This document shows positions 6,889 to 13,659 of a DNA stretch of 15,968 bases, in pieces. The translations under genes and the position numbers were made by a program. Source of the stretch: an uncultured Oscillospiraceae bacterium (lineage in GTDB: Bacteria > Bacillota > Clostridia > Oscillospirales > Ruminococcaceae); NCBI GenBank assembly GCA_910579545.1, contig CAJTVI010000060.1, positions 1 to 15,968 of the forward strand. Reading direction: 5' to 3'. The notes beneath the pieces are model-generated. The model saw only the letters and a list, made by a program, of their open reading frames with translations, made no database searches and was not told where the DNA came from. Positions within the stretch are counted from its first letter, which is position 1. The number at the start of each line of letters is the position of its first letter.

Positions 6889-8199
6889 TCAGCCCATGAT
6901 CTCGGCTGCGCGCTCGGCCATCTCGGCCAGGCCCTCGTCCACGCTCAGCTCGCCCAGCATAATCAGGCTGTGCTCCTGCCCCAGCATGGTGTTGATCTCG
7001 GTCACGTTGGGAACGATCGGGCGGTCGGGGGCGATGCTCTTGACCTGCAGCGCATCGACCAGGCCCTCAGGCATGCCGTCCAGGCTGGCGATCTGGCCCA
7101 GAATCTCGTCGCTCAGGCGGCCGGGAACCGCGCCCACCTTGGCGTACTCAAGCGCGCCCGCCTCGCTGCTGATGAATTTGACAAATTCCCAGGCAGCGTC
7201 CTGATTCTTGGAAGAGGGGGTGATGGCAATGGGGGTGGTGGCGCCAACCGAGTAGCCGGCCGGCACATTGTCCGGATGGGGCAGGGTCGCAACGCCCCAG
7301 GCCTCCATGTTGGCCTCGCCGTTTTTCATGGCCTCGGCGATGGTGGCGATGTACCAGGTGCCCATGGGCAACATGGCCACGTTGCCTGCGGCGAACGCGC
7401 CGGAGTAGTGGATGCTGCCGCTCTGCAGATCGCCAAAGCTCTGGCAGGCACCCGCCTCCTGCAGGCGCAGGACCATCTCATAATAGGGCTTGAAGAAGTC
7501 GTAACCGGTCTCGTAGTCCATGATGGTGTGCTCGCCGTCCTGCACGGCCCAGTTTTCCACGCAGGCCTGCCAGGTGTGGAAATGCGCGCCGTAAACGCCG
7601 TTGCCGGACAGCTGCATGGCCAGGTCTTCAAATTCCTTCCAGGTCATGTCGTTGGAGGGGTAGGCGACGCCGGCATCATCAAAGATGTCCTTGTTGTAGA
7701 ACAGCACATAGTAGTCGGTACGAACCGGCATGCCAAGCTGTTTGCCGTCGATGTTAAACGGCGTGTCGGTGCCGCTGTATTCGCTCATGTCAACGCCGTC
7801 AGCCGCGATATAGCCGCTCAGATCAAGCAGCTGGCCGCGGTCGTAATACTCCAGGGTGCTGGAGGCTTCCTTGATGAAGTAAGCGTCCAGCTCGCCGCCG
7901 TTGAGCATCACGCTCAGCTTGGTCTGATAGTCGGCCGAGGGGATGTCGATGACCTCGACCTTGATGTCGGGATGCTCCTTCTCAAAGAGCGCGACCGCGT
8001 TCGAGGTGCTGGGGTTCGAGCTGTAGTCCCAGGTGGCCACCTGGATGGTCACCTGCTCGGCGCCGCCCGCCGCCGGGGCCGATCCCGCCGCCGGGGTGGA
8101 AGCCGCCGGGGCAGAGGATGCGCCGCCGCCGCAGCCGGCCAGCAAACCGCAGACCAGAATGCAGGCAACGAGAGCTGCCATAAACCGTTTCGCTTGCAT
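6889..8199 (-). CDS. Extracellular solute-binding lipoprotein, family 1 (sugar ABC transporter)
   Basis: This 436-residue protein is the substrate-capturing part of the importer, anchored on the outer face of the membrane. It begins with a lipoprotein signal peptide: basic MQAKR, a hydrophobic core, then the lipobox LLAGC with Cys23 as the lipidated residue. An Ala/Ser/Pro/Gly linker runs to about residue 48. The mature domain starts at VTIQVATWDY and shows type I sugar-binding features: LFEKEHPDIKVEVI, a GKQLGMPVRTDYYVLFYNKDIF segment, TWKEFEDLA, and AAWEFVKFISS near the end. The ATG has AAGGAGAG 6 bases upstream. It is the first gene of the leftward operon, behind the extended -10 promoter at 8277-8285. 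The ligand is probably an acidic oligosaccharide, judged from the operon rather than from binding-site residues. Confidence 0.95.
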   Translation of the reverse strand: MQAKRFMAALVACILVCGLLAGCGGGASSAPAASTPAAGSAPAAGGAEQVTIQVATWDYSSNPSTSNAVALFEKEHPDIKVEVIDIPSADYQTKLSVMLNGGELDAYFIKEASSTLEYYDRGQLLDLSGYIAADGVDMSEYSGTDTPFNIDGKQLGMPVRTDYYVLFYNKDIFDDAGVAYPSNDMTWKEFEDLAMQLSGNGVYGAHFHTWQACVENWAVQDGEHTIMDYETGYDFFKPYYEMVLRLQEAGACQSFGDLQSGSIHYSGAFAAGNVAMLPMGTWYIATIAEAMKNGEANMEAWGVATLPHPDNVPAGYSVGATTPIAITPSSKNQDAAWEFVKFISSEAGALEYAKVGAVPGRLSDEILGQIASLDGMPEGLVDALQVKSIAPDRPIVPNVTEINTMLGQEHSLIMLGELSVDEGLAEMAERAAEIMG

Positions 8200-8276
8200 A
8201 GGTATCTCTCCTTACTTTAAAATAATATGTCCTGCTCTTTGCGCAGCGGCAAACACCGCGTGCGCTTGACATACTG

Positions 8277-8285
8277 ATTATACCA
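8277..8285 (-). promoter_or_regulatory. Promoter of the leftward transporter/lyase operon
   Basis: On the minus strand TGGTATAAT is a perfect extended -10. A -35 hexamer at 17-base spacing (minus-strand TTACCC, 8300-8305) is poor, as expected for an extended -10 or an activator-dependent promoter. Transcription would begin near 8270, giving a leader of about 70 bases before the binding-protein ATG. The palindrome at 8294-8313 covers the -35 position. Confidence 0.65.
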
Positions 8286-8293
8286 GCCGGGCC

Positions 8294-8313
8294 TTTTGTG
8301 GGTAAACACAAAA
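8294..8313. promoter_or_regulatory. Palindrome, candidate operator overlapping the -35 region
   Basis: TTTTGTG (8294-8300) and CACAAAA (8307-8313) are perfect inverted arms around GGTAAA. The centre lies about 33 bases upstream of the predicted leftward start site, so a bound protein would contact or block polymerase. The arms share the TTTTGT/ACAAAA core with the palindrome at 8355-8367. The bound protein is unknown. The AraC-type regulator encoded at 10233-11837 is the obvious candidate. Confidence 0.5.
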
Positions 8314-8354
8314 AAGTCGGAAGGTGTGGTATTATTTTTGTCTTTGCTGCAATC

Positions 8355-8367
8355 TTTTGTAACAAAA
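8355..8367. promoter_or_regulatory. Second palindrome with the same TTTTGT/ACAAAA core
   Basis: TTTTGT-A-ACAAAA is a perfect 13-base palindrome, about 90 bases upstream of the predicted leftward start and about 80 upstream of the rightward promoter candidates. Its half-site matches that at 8294-8313. A half-site-like TTTTTGTC also occurs between them (about 8335-8342). Confidence 0.45.
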
Positions 8368-8369
8368 CT

Positions 8370-8390
8370 AATATTTTTTTCAGAAATATT
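8370..8390. repeat. AT-rich inverted repeat in the divergent promoter region
   Basis: AATATTT (8370-8376) and AAATATT (8384-8390) are perfect inverted arms around TTTTCAG, inside an almost GC-free island running to about 8400. In this GC-rich region such an island stands out and may act as an UP element, a bend or a melting site for the two divergent promoters. Base composition alone could also produce the repeat. Confidence 0.35.
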
Positions 8391-8420
8391 AAAATTTTAT
8401 CAGGACACTGCCTGCCGATA

Positions 8421-8460
8421 TTGAAGATTGCCCCAAGATGCGCTATCATGCTTATATAAT
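8421..8460 (+). promoter_or_regulatory. Promoter region of the rightward kinase/regulator operon
   Basis: TTGAAG (8421-8426) and TATCAT (8444-8449) are separated by 17 bases, a good sigma-A arrangement. A perfect TATAAT follows at 8455-8460 but without a convincing -35 at the right distance. Either places the start 35-55 bases before the kinase ATG at 8504. The remainder of the 304-base gap (8200-8503) holds the leftward promoter and the palindromes listed separately, and I see no gene in it. Confidence 0.5.
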
Positions 8461-8503
8461 GGTATTGCTGGCCCGCACGGGGGCTTAAGGGGGAACGCGG
8501 CAG

Positions 8504-10228
8504 ATGAAGGGGATGCACAGCATCAAGTTCAAGCTCATTGCGGCCACCCTGGCCTGTGTGGCCGTGGTGTCGCTGCTGAGCTCGTTTTTTCTCTACCGTT
8601 ATCTTGACTATGTGGTCGAGGAGAAGAGCGCCCGCATCCAGCAGCTCTATCTCGAGACGATGCAGGAGCAGATGAACAAGTCCATCGCCGATCTTGTATC
8701 GCTGGCCCTCTTCATCGCCAATGACTGGCAGATCGGCGAGGCCATGACCCGCGGCACGCCGGTCAATTCGGGGATGCTGAGCGCGCAGTCCCGCCTGAAC
8801 ATCTCGCTGCGTTCCTGTCCGGGCGAGAGCTATGTCGAAAAGTTCATGGTGGTCACCGCCGGCGGCCGCGTGATCCAGGCCACCGCCCGCCAGTACGGCC
8901 GGGTTTCGGACCTCGAGGCCCTGCTGGTCTCCGAGGCCTGCCGTCAGGCTGAGGCCGAGGGCTTCCACAGCCCCTATACCGCCCTCGTCTGTCCCTCGAT
9001 CACCAATGGCCAGCCGGTATTCGCGCTGCTCTGCCCTATGCAGTACCCCGGCATGCGGGTCGGCCAGGGGCTTGTCTATCTCGAGCTGGGGCTGGACCTT
9101 TTTACCGACCTGATGGAGCCCTACACCAGCGTCAACAATGTCTTTTTGCTGGGCCTGGACGGCGAATATTTGAGCGAGAGGCCCGCAGCGCTGCCCGCCG
9201 CCCTCGGGCCCGAGCAGCTGCAAAGCGGCGTCCTCGAGACCGATTCCGGCCGATTCCGGCTGCAGAGCGTGCCCCTCTCGGCCGCCGGCATGACCCTTTA
9301 CACCGCCGCCCAGACCGGTACCCTCAACCAGGACGGCCTGCGCGCGCTCTATGTGGTGGGGGTGGTGTTCATCACCGGCCTTGTGCTGGCCGCAGTGCTG
9401 GCCTTTTTGCTCTCGGCCTACCTCACCCGGCCCATCCGGCGGCTCAAAAGCCGGCTCGAAAAGATCAGCGCCAACGATTTTTCCTTTGACCCCGAGATCG
9501 AGCGCACAAGGGACGAGATCGGCGAGATCGGCCACACGGTCAACGAGATGGCCATGAGCATCCAGCACCTGCTGGACGACACCGAGAGGATGTACCAGCA
9601 GCGCCAGAACATCGAAATAGCCCTTTTGCAAAGCCAGGTCAACCCCCACTTTTTATATAATACCCTCGATTCCATCCGCTGGATGGCGGTCATCCAAAAA
9701 TGCCCCGGCATCGCGGGCATGCTGTGCAGCCTTGTAAACCTGCTCAAAAACATCGCCAAGGGCACCCAGGCCCGCATCCCTTTAAAAGAGGAACTGGCCC
9801 TGCTGGACGATTACATCGCCATCCAGAGCGTGCGCTACATGGAAACCTTCACCTTTGAGAGCAAGGTCCCCCCCGAACTGGCCGACTGCCGCATCATCAA
9901 GCTTACCCTGCAGCCCCTGGTGGAAAACGCCATCTTCCACGGCATCGAGCCCACCGGCGAGTGCGGCACCATCACCCTCTCGGGCTGGGAGGAGGCGGGG
10001 GATGTGCTGCTCTGCGTGGAGGACAACGGCGCGGGCATCCCTCCCGAGCTGCTGCCCACCCTGCTTACCGCCGAGCGCCAGCACGACCGCTCCTCCATGA
10101 ACGGCATCGGGGTGGCCAACGTGCACAAGCGGCTGCAGCTTACCTATGGCAAACAATACGGCCTTGCGGTGGAAAGCGTTCTGGGCGAGTACACCCGCGT
10201 GACCGTGCGGTTCCCGAAAGAGGTGTAA
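8504..10228 (+). CDS. YesM-type membrane sensor histidine kinase
   Basis: This 574-residue kinase senses a signal outside the cell and phosphorylates the regulator encoded 4 bases downstream. A membrane segment lies at about 9-31, followed by an extracellular Cache-like domain of about 240 residues (about 35-280), a second membrane segment (about 283-307), a HAMP linker (to about 358) and the His_kinase domain of the YesM/LytS class. The phospho-acceptor is His382 in QSQVNPHFLYN. The ATPase domain has LVENAIFHG (Asn475), VEDNGAGIP (505-513) and NGIGVANVHKRL (533-544). The ATG at 8504 has AAGGGGG 10 bases upstream, and the next ATG at 8513 has worse spacing. Kinases of this class commonly sit beside CUT1 transporters in Firmicutes and respond to the transported sugar or to a related ligand. 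The ligand here is not readable. Confidence 0.94.
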   Translation: MKGMHSIKFKLIAATLACVAVVSLLSSFFLYRYLDYVVEEKSARIQQLYLETMQEQMNKSIADLVSLALFIANDWQIGEAMTRGTPVNSGMLSAQSRLNISLRSCPGESYVEKFMVVTAGGRVIQATARQYGRVSDLEALLVSEACRQAEAEGFHSPYTALVCPSITNGQPVFALLCPMQYPGMRVGQGLVYLELGLDLFTDLMEPYTSVNNVFLLGLDGEYLSERPAALPAALGPEQLQSGVLETDSGRFRLQSVPLSAAGMTLYTAAQTGTLNQDGLRALYVVGVVFITGLVLAAVLAFLLSAYLTRPIRRLKSRLEKISANDFSFDPEIERTRDEIGEIGHTVNEMAMSIQHLLDDTERMYQQRQNIEIALLQSQVNPHFLYNTLDSIRWMAVIQKCPGIAGMLCSLVNLLKNIAKGTQARIPLKEELALLDDYIAIQSVRYMETFTFESKVPPELADCRIIKLTLQPLVENAIFHGIEPTGECGTITLSGWEEAGDVLLCVEDNGAGIPPELLPTLLTAERQHDRSSMNGIGVANVHKRLQLTYGKQYGLAVESVLGEYTRVTVRFPKEV

Positions 10229-10232
10229 CAGG

Positions 10233-11837
10233 ATGTATCAGGTATTGCTGGTGGACGACGAGCCCCTTATCCTTTCCGGCATCAAGTTTTTGATCGACTG
10301 GCAAAAGCAGGGCTGCCAGATCGCCGACACCGCCCGCAACGGCAAGCAGGCGCTGGAAAAGATCCGGCAGCTGCAGCCGGACATCGTCATCTGCGACATC
10401 TCGATGCCGGTGCTCTCGGGCACCGAACTCTTGTCCCTCGCGGCGGCCGAAAGCCCGGCCACCGTCTTTATCATGCTCACCAACCACCCGGACTTCGACC
10501 TTGCGCGCCAGTCGCTGCGGTTCGCGGCGGTGGACTACCTGCTCAAAAGCCAGCTCAGCCCCGAAACGCTGGAAAAAAGCCTGGCCCGCGCCATGGCCGA
10601 GCGGGACCGCCGCAGCCTTTTGGCCAAGGCCGAAATGGCCGGCTCCTACCTTGCCGAGAGCGAGCGCCAGCTGCTGGACAGCGCGATTTTGCGGGTGGTG
10701 CAGGCCCCGGCCGGCGCCCGCATGGAGGAGACCGCCGCGGTGCTGGCCAGCCACCATATCCTGGACGGCTGGGGCATGGCCTACATTCCGCTGCGCTTTT
10801 CGCTGCTTTCGGATACCGGCCCTGCCGCCGCCGAGGACTTAGAGCGGATGTTCCAGTGGGAGCAGGAGGTGGCCGGCAAGCTGGCCCAAAACCTCTTTGC
10901 CGAAGTCTCGCTCTTTTGCCCGGACAAGCAGTACCAAAGCCTCTGCATGCTCTGCTGGGGCATCACCCAAACCGCCTGGCAGGAAAAGCTGCTGGCCTTT
11001 TCGGCCAAGCTGGGCGCGGCCAGCTCCACCATCGTGCAGGCCGACCCCCGGGTGCTGGGCACCGACTTTTTCAGCGGGCAGGAGCAGCTGGCCGAGTGCC
11101 GCCGCCAGCTGTTTTTGCTGCGGGAATACTACTACCTCACCAGCCAGGGGCGGGTGCTGTTTGGCGATCTGCAGCCCCCCGCCTGCCAGCCTTTGGGCCT
11201 TACCGGCCTTGCCGGGCGGCTGGTTGCCGAACTCCAGGCCAAAAACGCCGCGGGGGTCTCCTCGCTGCTGGGCCGGGCCATCGGCCGCATCCAGGACATC
11301 CCGCACGAAAAAAGCCAGGCCATCTGGCTCTGCGGCGAGGTCAGCGCCGCGGTGGAGCAGGCCCTCGGGCCGGACAGCCCCTTGAGCGGGCGCGGCCCGC
11401 AGGAGATCGAGCGGCTGGCCACCCGGGGGCAGGTGGTGCGCTGGCTGGAGCAGCTGCTCAACGAGCTGCTGATGTATCTCGAGCAGTATTCCTTCGGGCG
11501 CTCGGCCCTCATCGAAAAGGCCCGCCAGTATGTGCGGGAGAATGTGGAAAAACGCATCATGCTCCAGGACGTGGCCGACTATGTCTGCATCTCGCCGGCC
11601 TACCTCTCCTCCCTGTTCAAAAAGCTGTACAACCAGAACCTGGTGGATTACATCAACCAGGTCAAGATGGAGCGCGCCTGCCAGCTGATCCGGGAGGGGC
11701 GCTACCGCATCTACGAGATCTCCTACCGGATGGGGTTTGAAAACGCCTATTATTTTTCCCGGGTCTTTAAGCGCCATGTGGGCATGACCCCCACCGAATA
11801 CCGGAAAAGTTGCGGGAGGGATACGGATGTGGAATAA
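10233..11837 (+). CDS. YesN-type response regulator with AraC DNA-binding domain
   Basis: This 534-residue regulator is the partner of the kinase just upstream and probably activates this locus. The N-terminal receiver domain has the acidic pair Asp8/Asp9, phospho-acceptor Asp55 in VICDISMP, Thr83 and Lys105. The middle (about 120-425) is a long, poorly conserved linker typical of YesN proteins. The C-terminus carries two AraC helix-turn-helix motifs, about 444-465 (LQDVADYVCISPAYLSSLFK) and about 492-516, ending with the family signature MGFENAYYFSRVFKRHVGMT and PTEYRK. A GAGGTG ribosome site overlaps the end of the kinase gene. Its stop codon overlaps the next lyase start (ATG at 11827) by 11 bases, so regulator and lyase are translated as a coupled pair. 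Confidence 0.95.
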   Translation: MYQVLLVDDEPLILSGIKFLIDWQKQGCQIADTARNGKQALEKIRQLQPDIVICDISMPVLSGTELLSLAAAESPATVFIMLTNHPDFDLARQSLRFAAVDYLLKSQLSPETLEKSLARAMAERDRRSLLAKAEMAGSYLAESERQLLDSAILRVVQAPAGARMEETAAVLASHHILDGWGMAYIPLRFSLLSDTGPAAAEDLERMFQWEQEVAGKLAQNLFAEVSLFCPDKQYQSLCMLCWGITQTAWQEKLLAFSAKLGAASSTIVQADPRVLGTDFFSGQEQLAECRRQLFLLREYYYLTSQGRVLFGDLQPPACQPLGLTGLAGRLVAELQAKNAAGVSSLLGRAIGRIQDIPHEKSQAIWLCGEVSAAVEQALGPDSPLSGRGPQEIERLATRGQVVRWLEQLLNELLMYLEQYSFGRSALIEKARQYVRENVEKRIMLQDVADYVCISPAYLSSLFKKLYNQNLVDYINQVKMERACQLIREGRYRIYEISYRMGFENAYYFSRVFKRHVGMTPTEYRKSCGRDTDVE

Positions 11838-13617
11838 GGCCGAACTCTATCAGGCCCTGGCCGCCGAGCCCGGGCCGCTGCTGGGGCCGGAGCTTGCGCG
11901 GTTTGCCGCCGAGCCCCTTGGCCCCTGGCGCGCTGCCCAGATCGAGGCGCTGCGCCGCCGCGCAAAAGAATATCTGGATACCCCGCTGCCGCCCCTGCCC
12001 TACAGCCTGTTTTGCCTTTACTGGAAAACCGGCGACCGCGCCGCCTTCCAAACGCCCTATTTTGAGCGGCGGGGCCGGCTGCTGGTCTTTTCGCTGCTGG
12101 TCTGGCTCGAGCCGCAAGACCCCGCCTGGCCGGCCTGGAAAACCGCGCTGGAGGATACCCTCTGGGCCGTCTGCGCCGAGCCCTTCTGGTGTGTGCCGGC
12201 CCATTTTCTGGCCCCGGACGACGCGCCGCTGCCCTTTGAACAGTACGAAACCCAGCTGGACCTCTTTGCCTGCGAGACCGCCTTTGCCCTGGCCGAGGTG
12301 CTGGCCCTCTGCCGCGGCCAGCTGGACCCCATGGTGGTGCGGCAGGCCGAGGCGCAGGTCGAGCGCCGGGCCTTTGCCCCCTTTTTGGATGGCGGGCGCT
12401 TTTTCCGGTTCGAGGGCATGGCCAACAACTGGAGCGCCGTCTGCGCCGGGGCCATCGGCGGGGCCGCGCTGCACCTGATGGCCGACCGCGCGCGGCTTGC
12501 GGGCCTTCTGCACCGGTGCCTTTCGGCCCTGGATGTCTACCTTGGCAGCTTTGGCGAGGACGGTGTCTCGGTGGAAGGGGTGGACTACTGGAGCTACGGC
12601 TTTGGCTTTTTTGCCTGCTTTGCCGACCTGCTGGCCAAGCGCACGGCCGGCGCGCTGGACCTGATGGCCCTGCCCAAGGTACAGGCCATCGCCCAAAGCC
12701 AGCAGTACTACCATCTGGCCGGGGGCCGCACCATCAGCTTTGCCGACGGCAGCGGCCAGAGCGGCTTTCGCATGGGGCTTTCCTGCTGGCTGCAAAACCG
12801 CTTTGCGGATGCGGCTTTGCCGGACGCCGCCTCGGCCGACGGCCTGTTAAAGGACGGTTGTTACCGCTACTGCCTTGCCCTGCGGGACCTCTTGTGGTAC
12901 CGGCCCGGCGCCCGCTTTGGCCTGCCGGCGGCGCGCTCGGCCTTTTTGCCAAACGCACAGTGGCTGGTCTCCTGCACCCCCGGCCTTGCCCTTGCCGCCA
13001 AGGCCGGCCACAACGGCGAAAGCCATAACCACAACGACTGCGGCTCCTTTATCCTCTGCAAAAACGGCCAGCCCCTCCTGTGCGATCTGGGGGCCGGCCG
13101 GTACGACGCCGCGTATTTTGGCCCGGACCGGTACGAAATTTTCATCAACGCCTCCCGCAGCCACAACCTCGCGCTGCCGGGCGGCTGCCAGCAGGCCTTT
13201 GGGCCGCAGTATGCCTGCCGCGATGTGCAGGCAGAGCTTTGCGATGAGCAGGACACCCTGCGCATGCAGCTGGCCGGCTGCTACCCCTGCCCGGACCTTG
13301 TAAGCTACGCCCGCGCCTTTACCCACAACAAGGCCGCCGGGCAGCTGCTGCTCGAGGATGTGCTGGAATTTGCCCAGCCCCAGCCGGTCACCGAGGTGTT
13401 TGTTTCCCAAACGCCCATCCGGCTTGTGCCGGGCGGCGCGGTGTTTGCCCGGCAGGGGGTCAGCCTGACCCTGCGGTTTGACCCCGCGCAGTTCAGCGCC
13501 GCTTTGCACCAGCAGCAGTACCCGCCCCACGAGGATGGGCCGGACCGCACGGCGTATCTGCTGCATCTCGACGCCGCGCCGGCTTTGCGGCATGTCTGCC
13601 GCTTTACCCTTTTATAA
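11827..13617 (+). CDS. Second heparinase II/III-like polysaccharide lyase, cytoplasmic
   Basis: This 596-residue protein has a helical toroid domain followed by a heparinase II/III-like beta-sandwich, but its motifs differ from those of the lyase at 584-2557. Visible active-site-type segments are MANNWSAVCAGAIG (198-211), SVEGVDYWSYGFGFF (248-262, with Glu250 and Tyr254/Tyr257), GHNGESHNHNDCGSF (394-408, with His395, His400, His402 and Asp404), and DRYEIFINASRSHNLALPGG (434-453). The Asn-Glu-Tyr-His pattern is closer to heparinase II-like lyases (PL21 or the newer heparinase-fold families), though I cannot fix the family. There is no signal peptide. The start overlaps the regulator stop by 11 bases, and GGGAGGG lies 7 bases upstream. 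It probably complements the first lyase on a different linkage or sulfation pattern. Confidence 0.87.
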   Translation: MWNKAELYQALAAEPGPLLGPELARFAAEPLGPWRAAQIEALRRRAKEYLDTPLPPLPYSLFCLYWKTGDRAAFQTPYFERRGRLLVFSLLVWLEPQDPAWPAWKTALEDTLWAVCAEPFWCVPAHFLAPDDAPLPFEQYETQLDLFACETAFALAEVLALCRGQLDPMVVRQAEAQVERRAFAPFLDGGRFFRFEGMANNWSAVCAGAIGGAALHLMADRARLAGLLHRCLSALDVYLGSFGEDGVSVEGVDYWSYGFGFFACFADLLAKRTAGALDLMALPKVQAIAQSQQYYHLAGGRTISFADGSGQSGFRMGLSCWLQNRFADAALPDAASADGLLKDGCYRYCLALRDLLWYRPGARFGLPAARSAFLPNAQWLVSCTPGLALAAKAGHNGESHNHNDCGSFILCKNGQPLLCDLGAGRYDAAYFGPDRYEIFINASRSHNLALPGGCQQAFGPQYACRDVQAELCDEQDTLRMQLAGCYPCPDLVSYARAFTHNKAAGQLLLEDVLEFAQPQPVTEVFVSQTPIRLVPGGAVFARQGVSLTLRFDPAQFSAALHQQQYPPHEDGPDRTAYLLHLDAAPALRHVCRFTLL

Positions 13618-13624
13618 AAATTCC

Positions 13625-13644
13625 GGGGCCGCCGACCCGGCCCC
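13625..13644 (+). other. Short GC hairpin between lyase and sulfatase genes
   Basis: GGGGCCG (13625-13631) pairs with CGGCCCC (13638-13644) around a 6-base loop. It fills the 42-base gap and ends 2 bases before the sulfatase ribosome site (GGGAGGG, 13647-13653). No T-run follows. It may modulate sulfatase translation or protect the upstream mRNA end, by inference. Confidence 0.4.
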
Positions 13645-13659
13645 AAGGGAGGGACACCG

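Noticed and set aside
8266..8271. Plus-strand TTGACA as a -35 box
   Set aside because: No -10 hexamer follows at 16-18 bases (GC-rich GGCCTT instead). The ATTATA nearby is better read as the minus-strand TATAAT.
7982..9649. Minus-strand open frame of 555 codons spanning the divergent promoter region
   Set aside because: It is antisense to the kinase gene, crosses the promoter region, and overlaps the start of the binding-protein gene in another frame. It shows no family motif.
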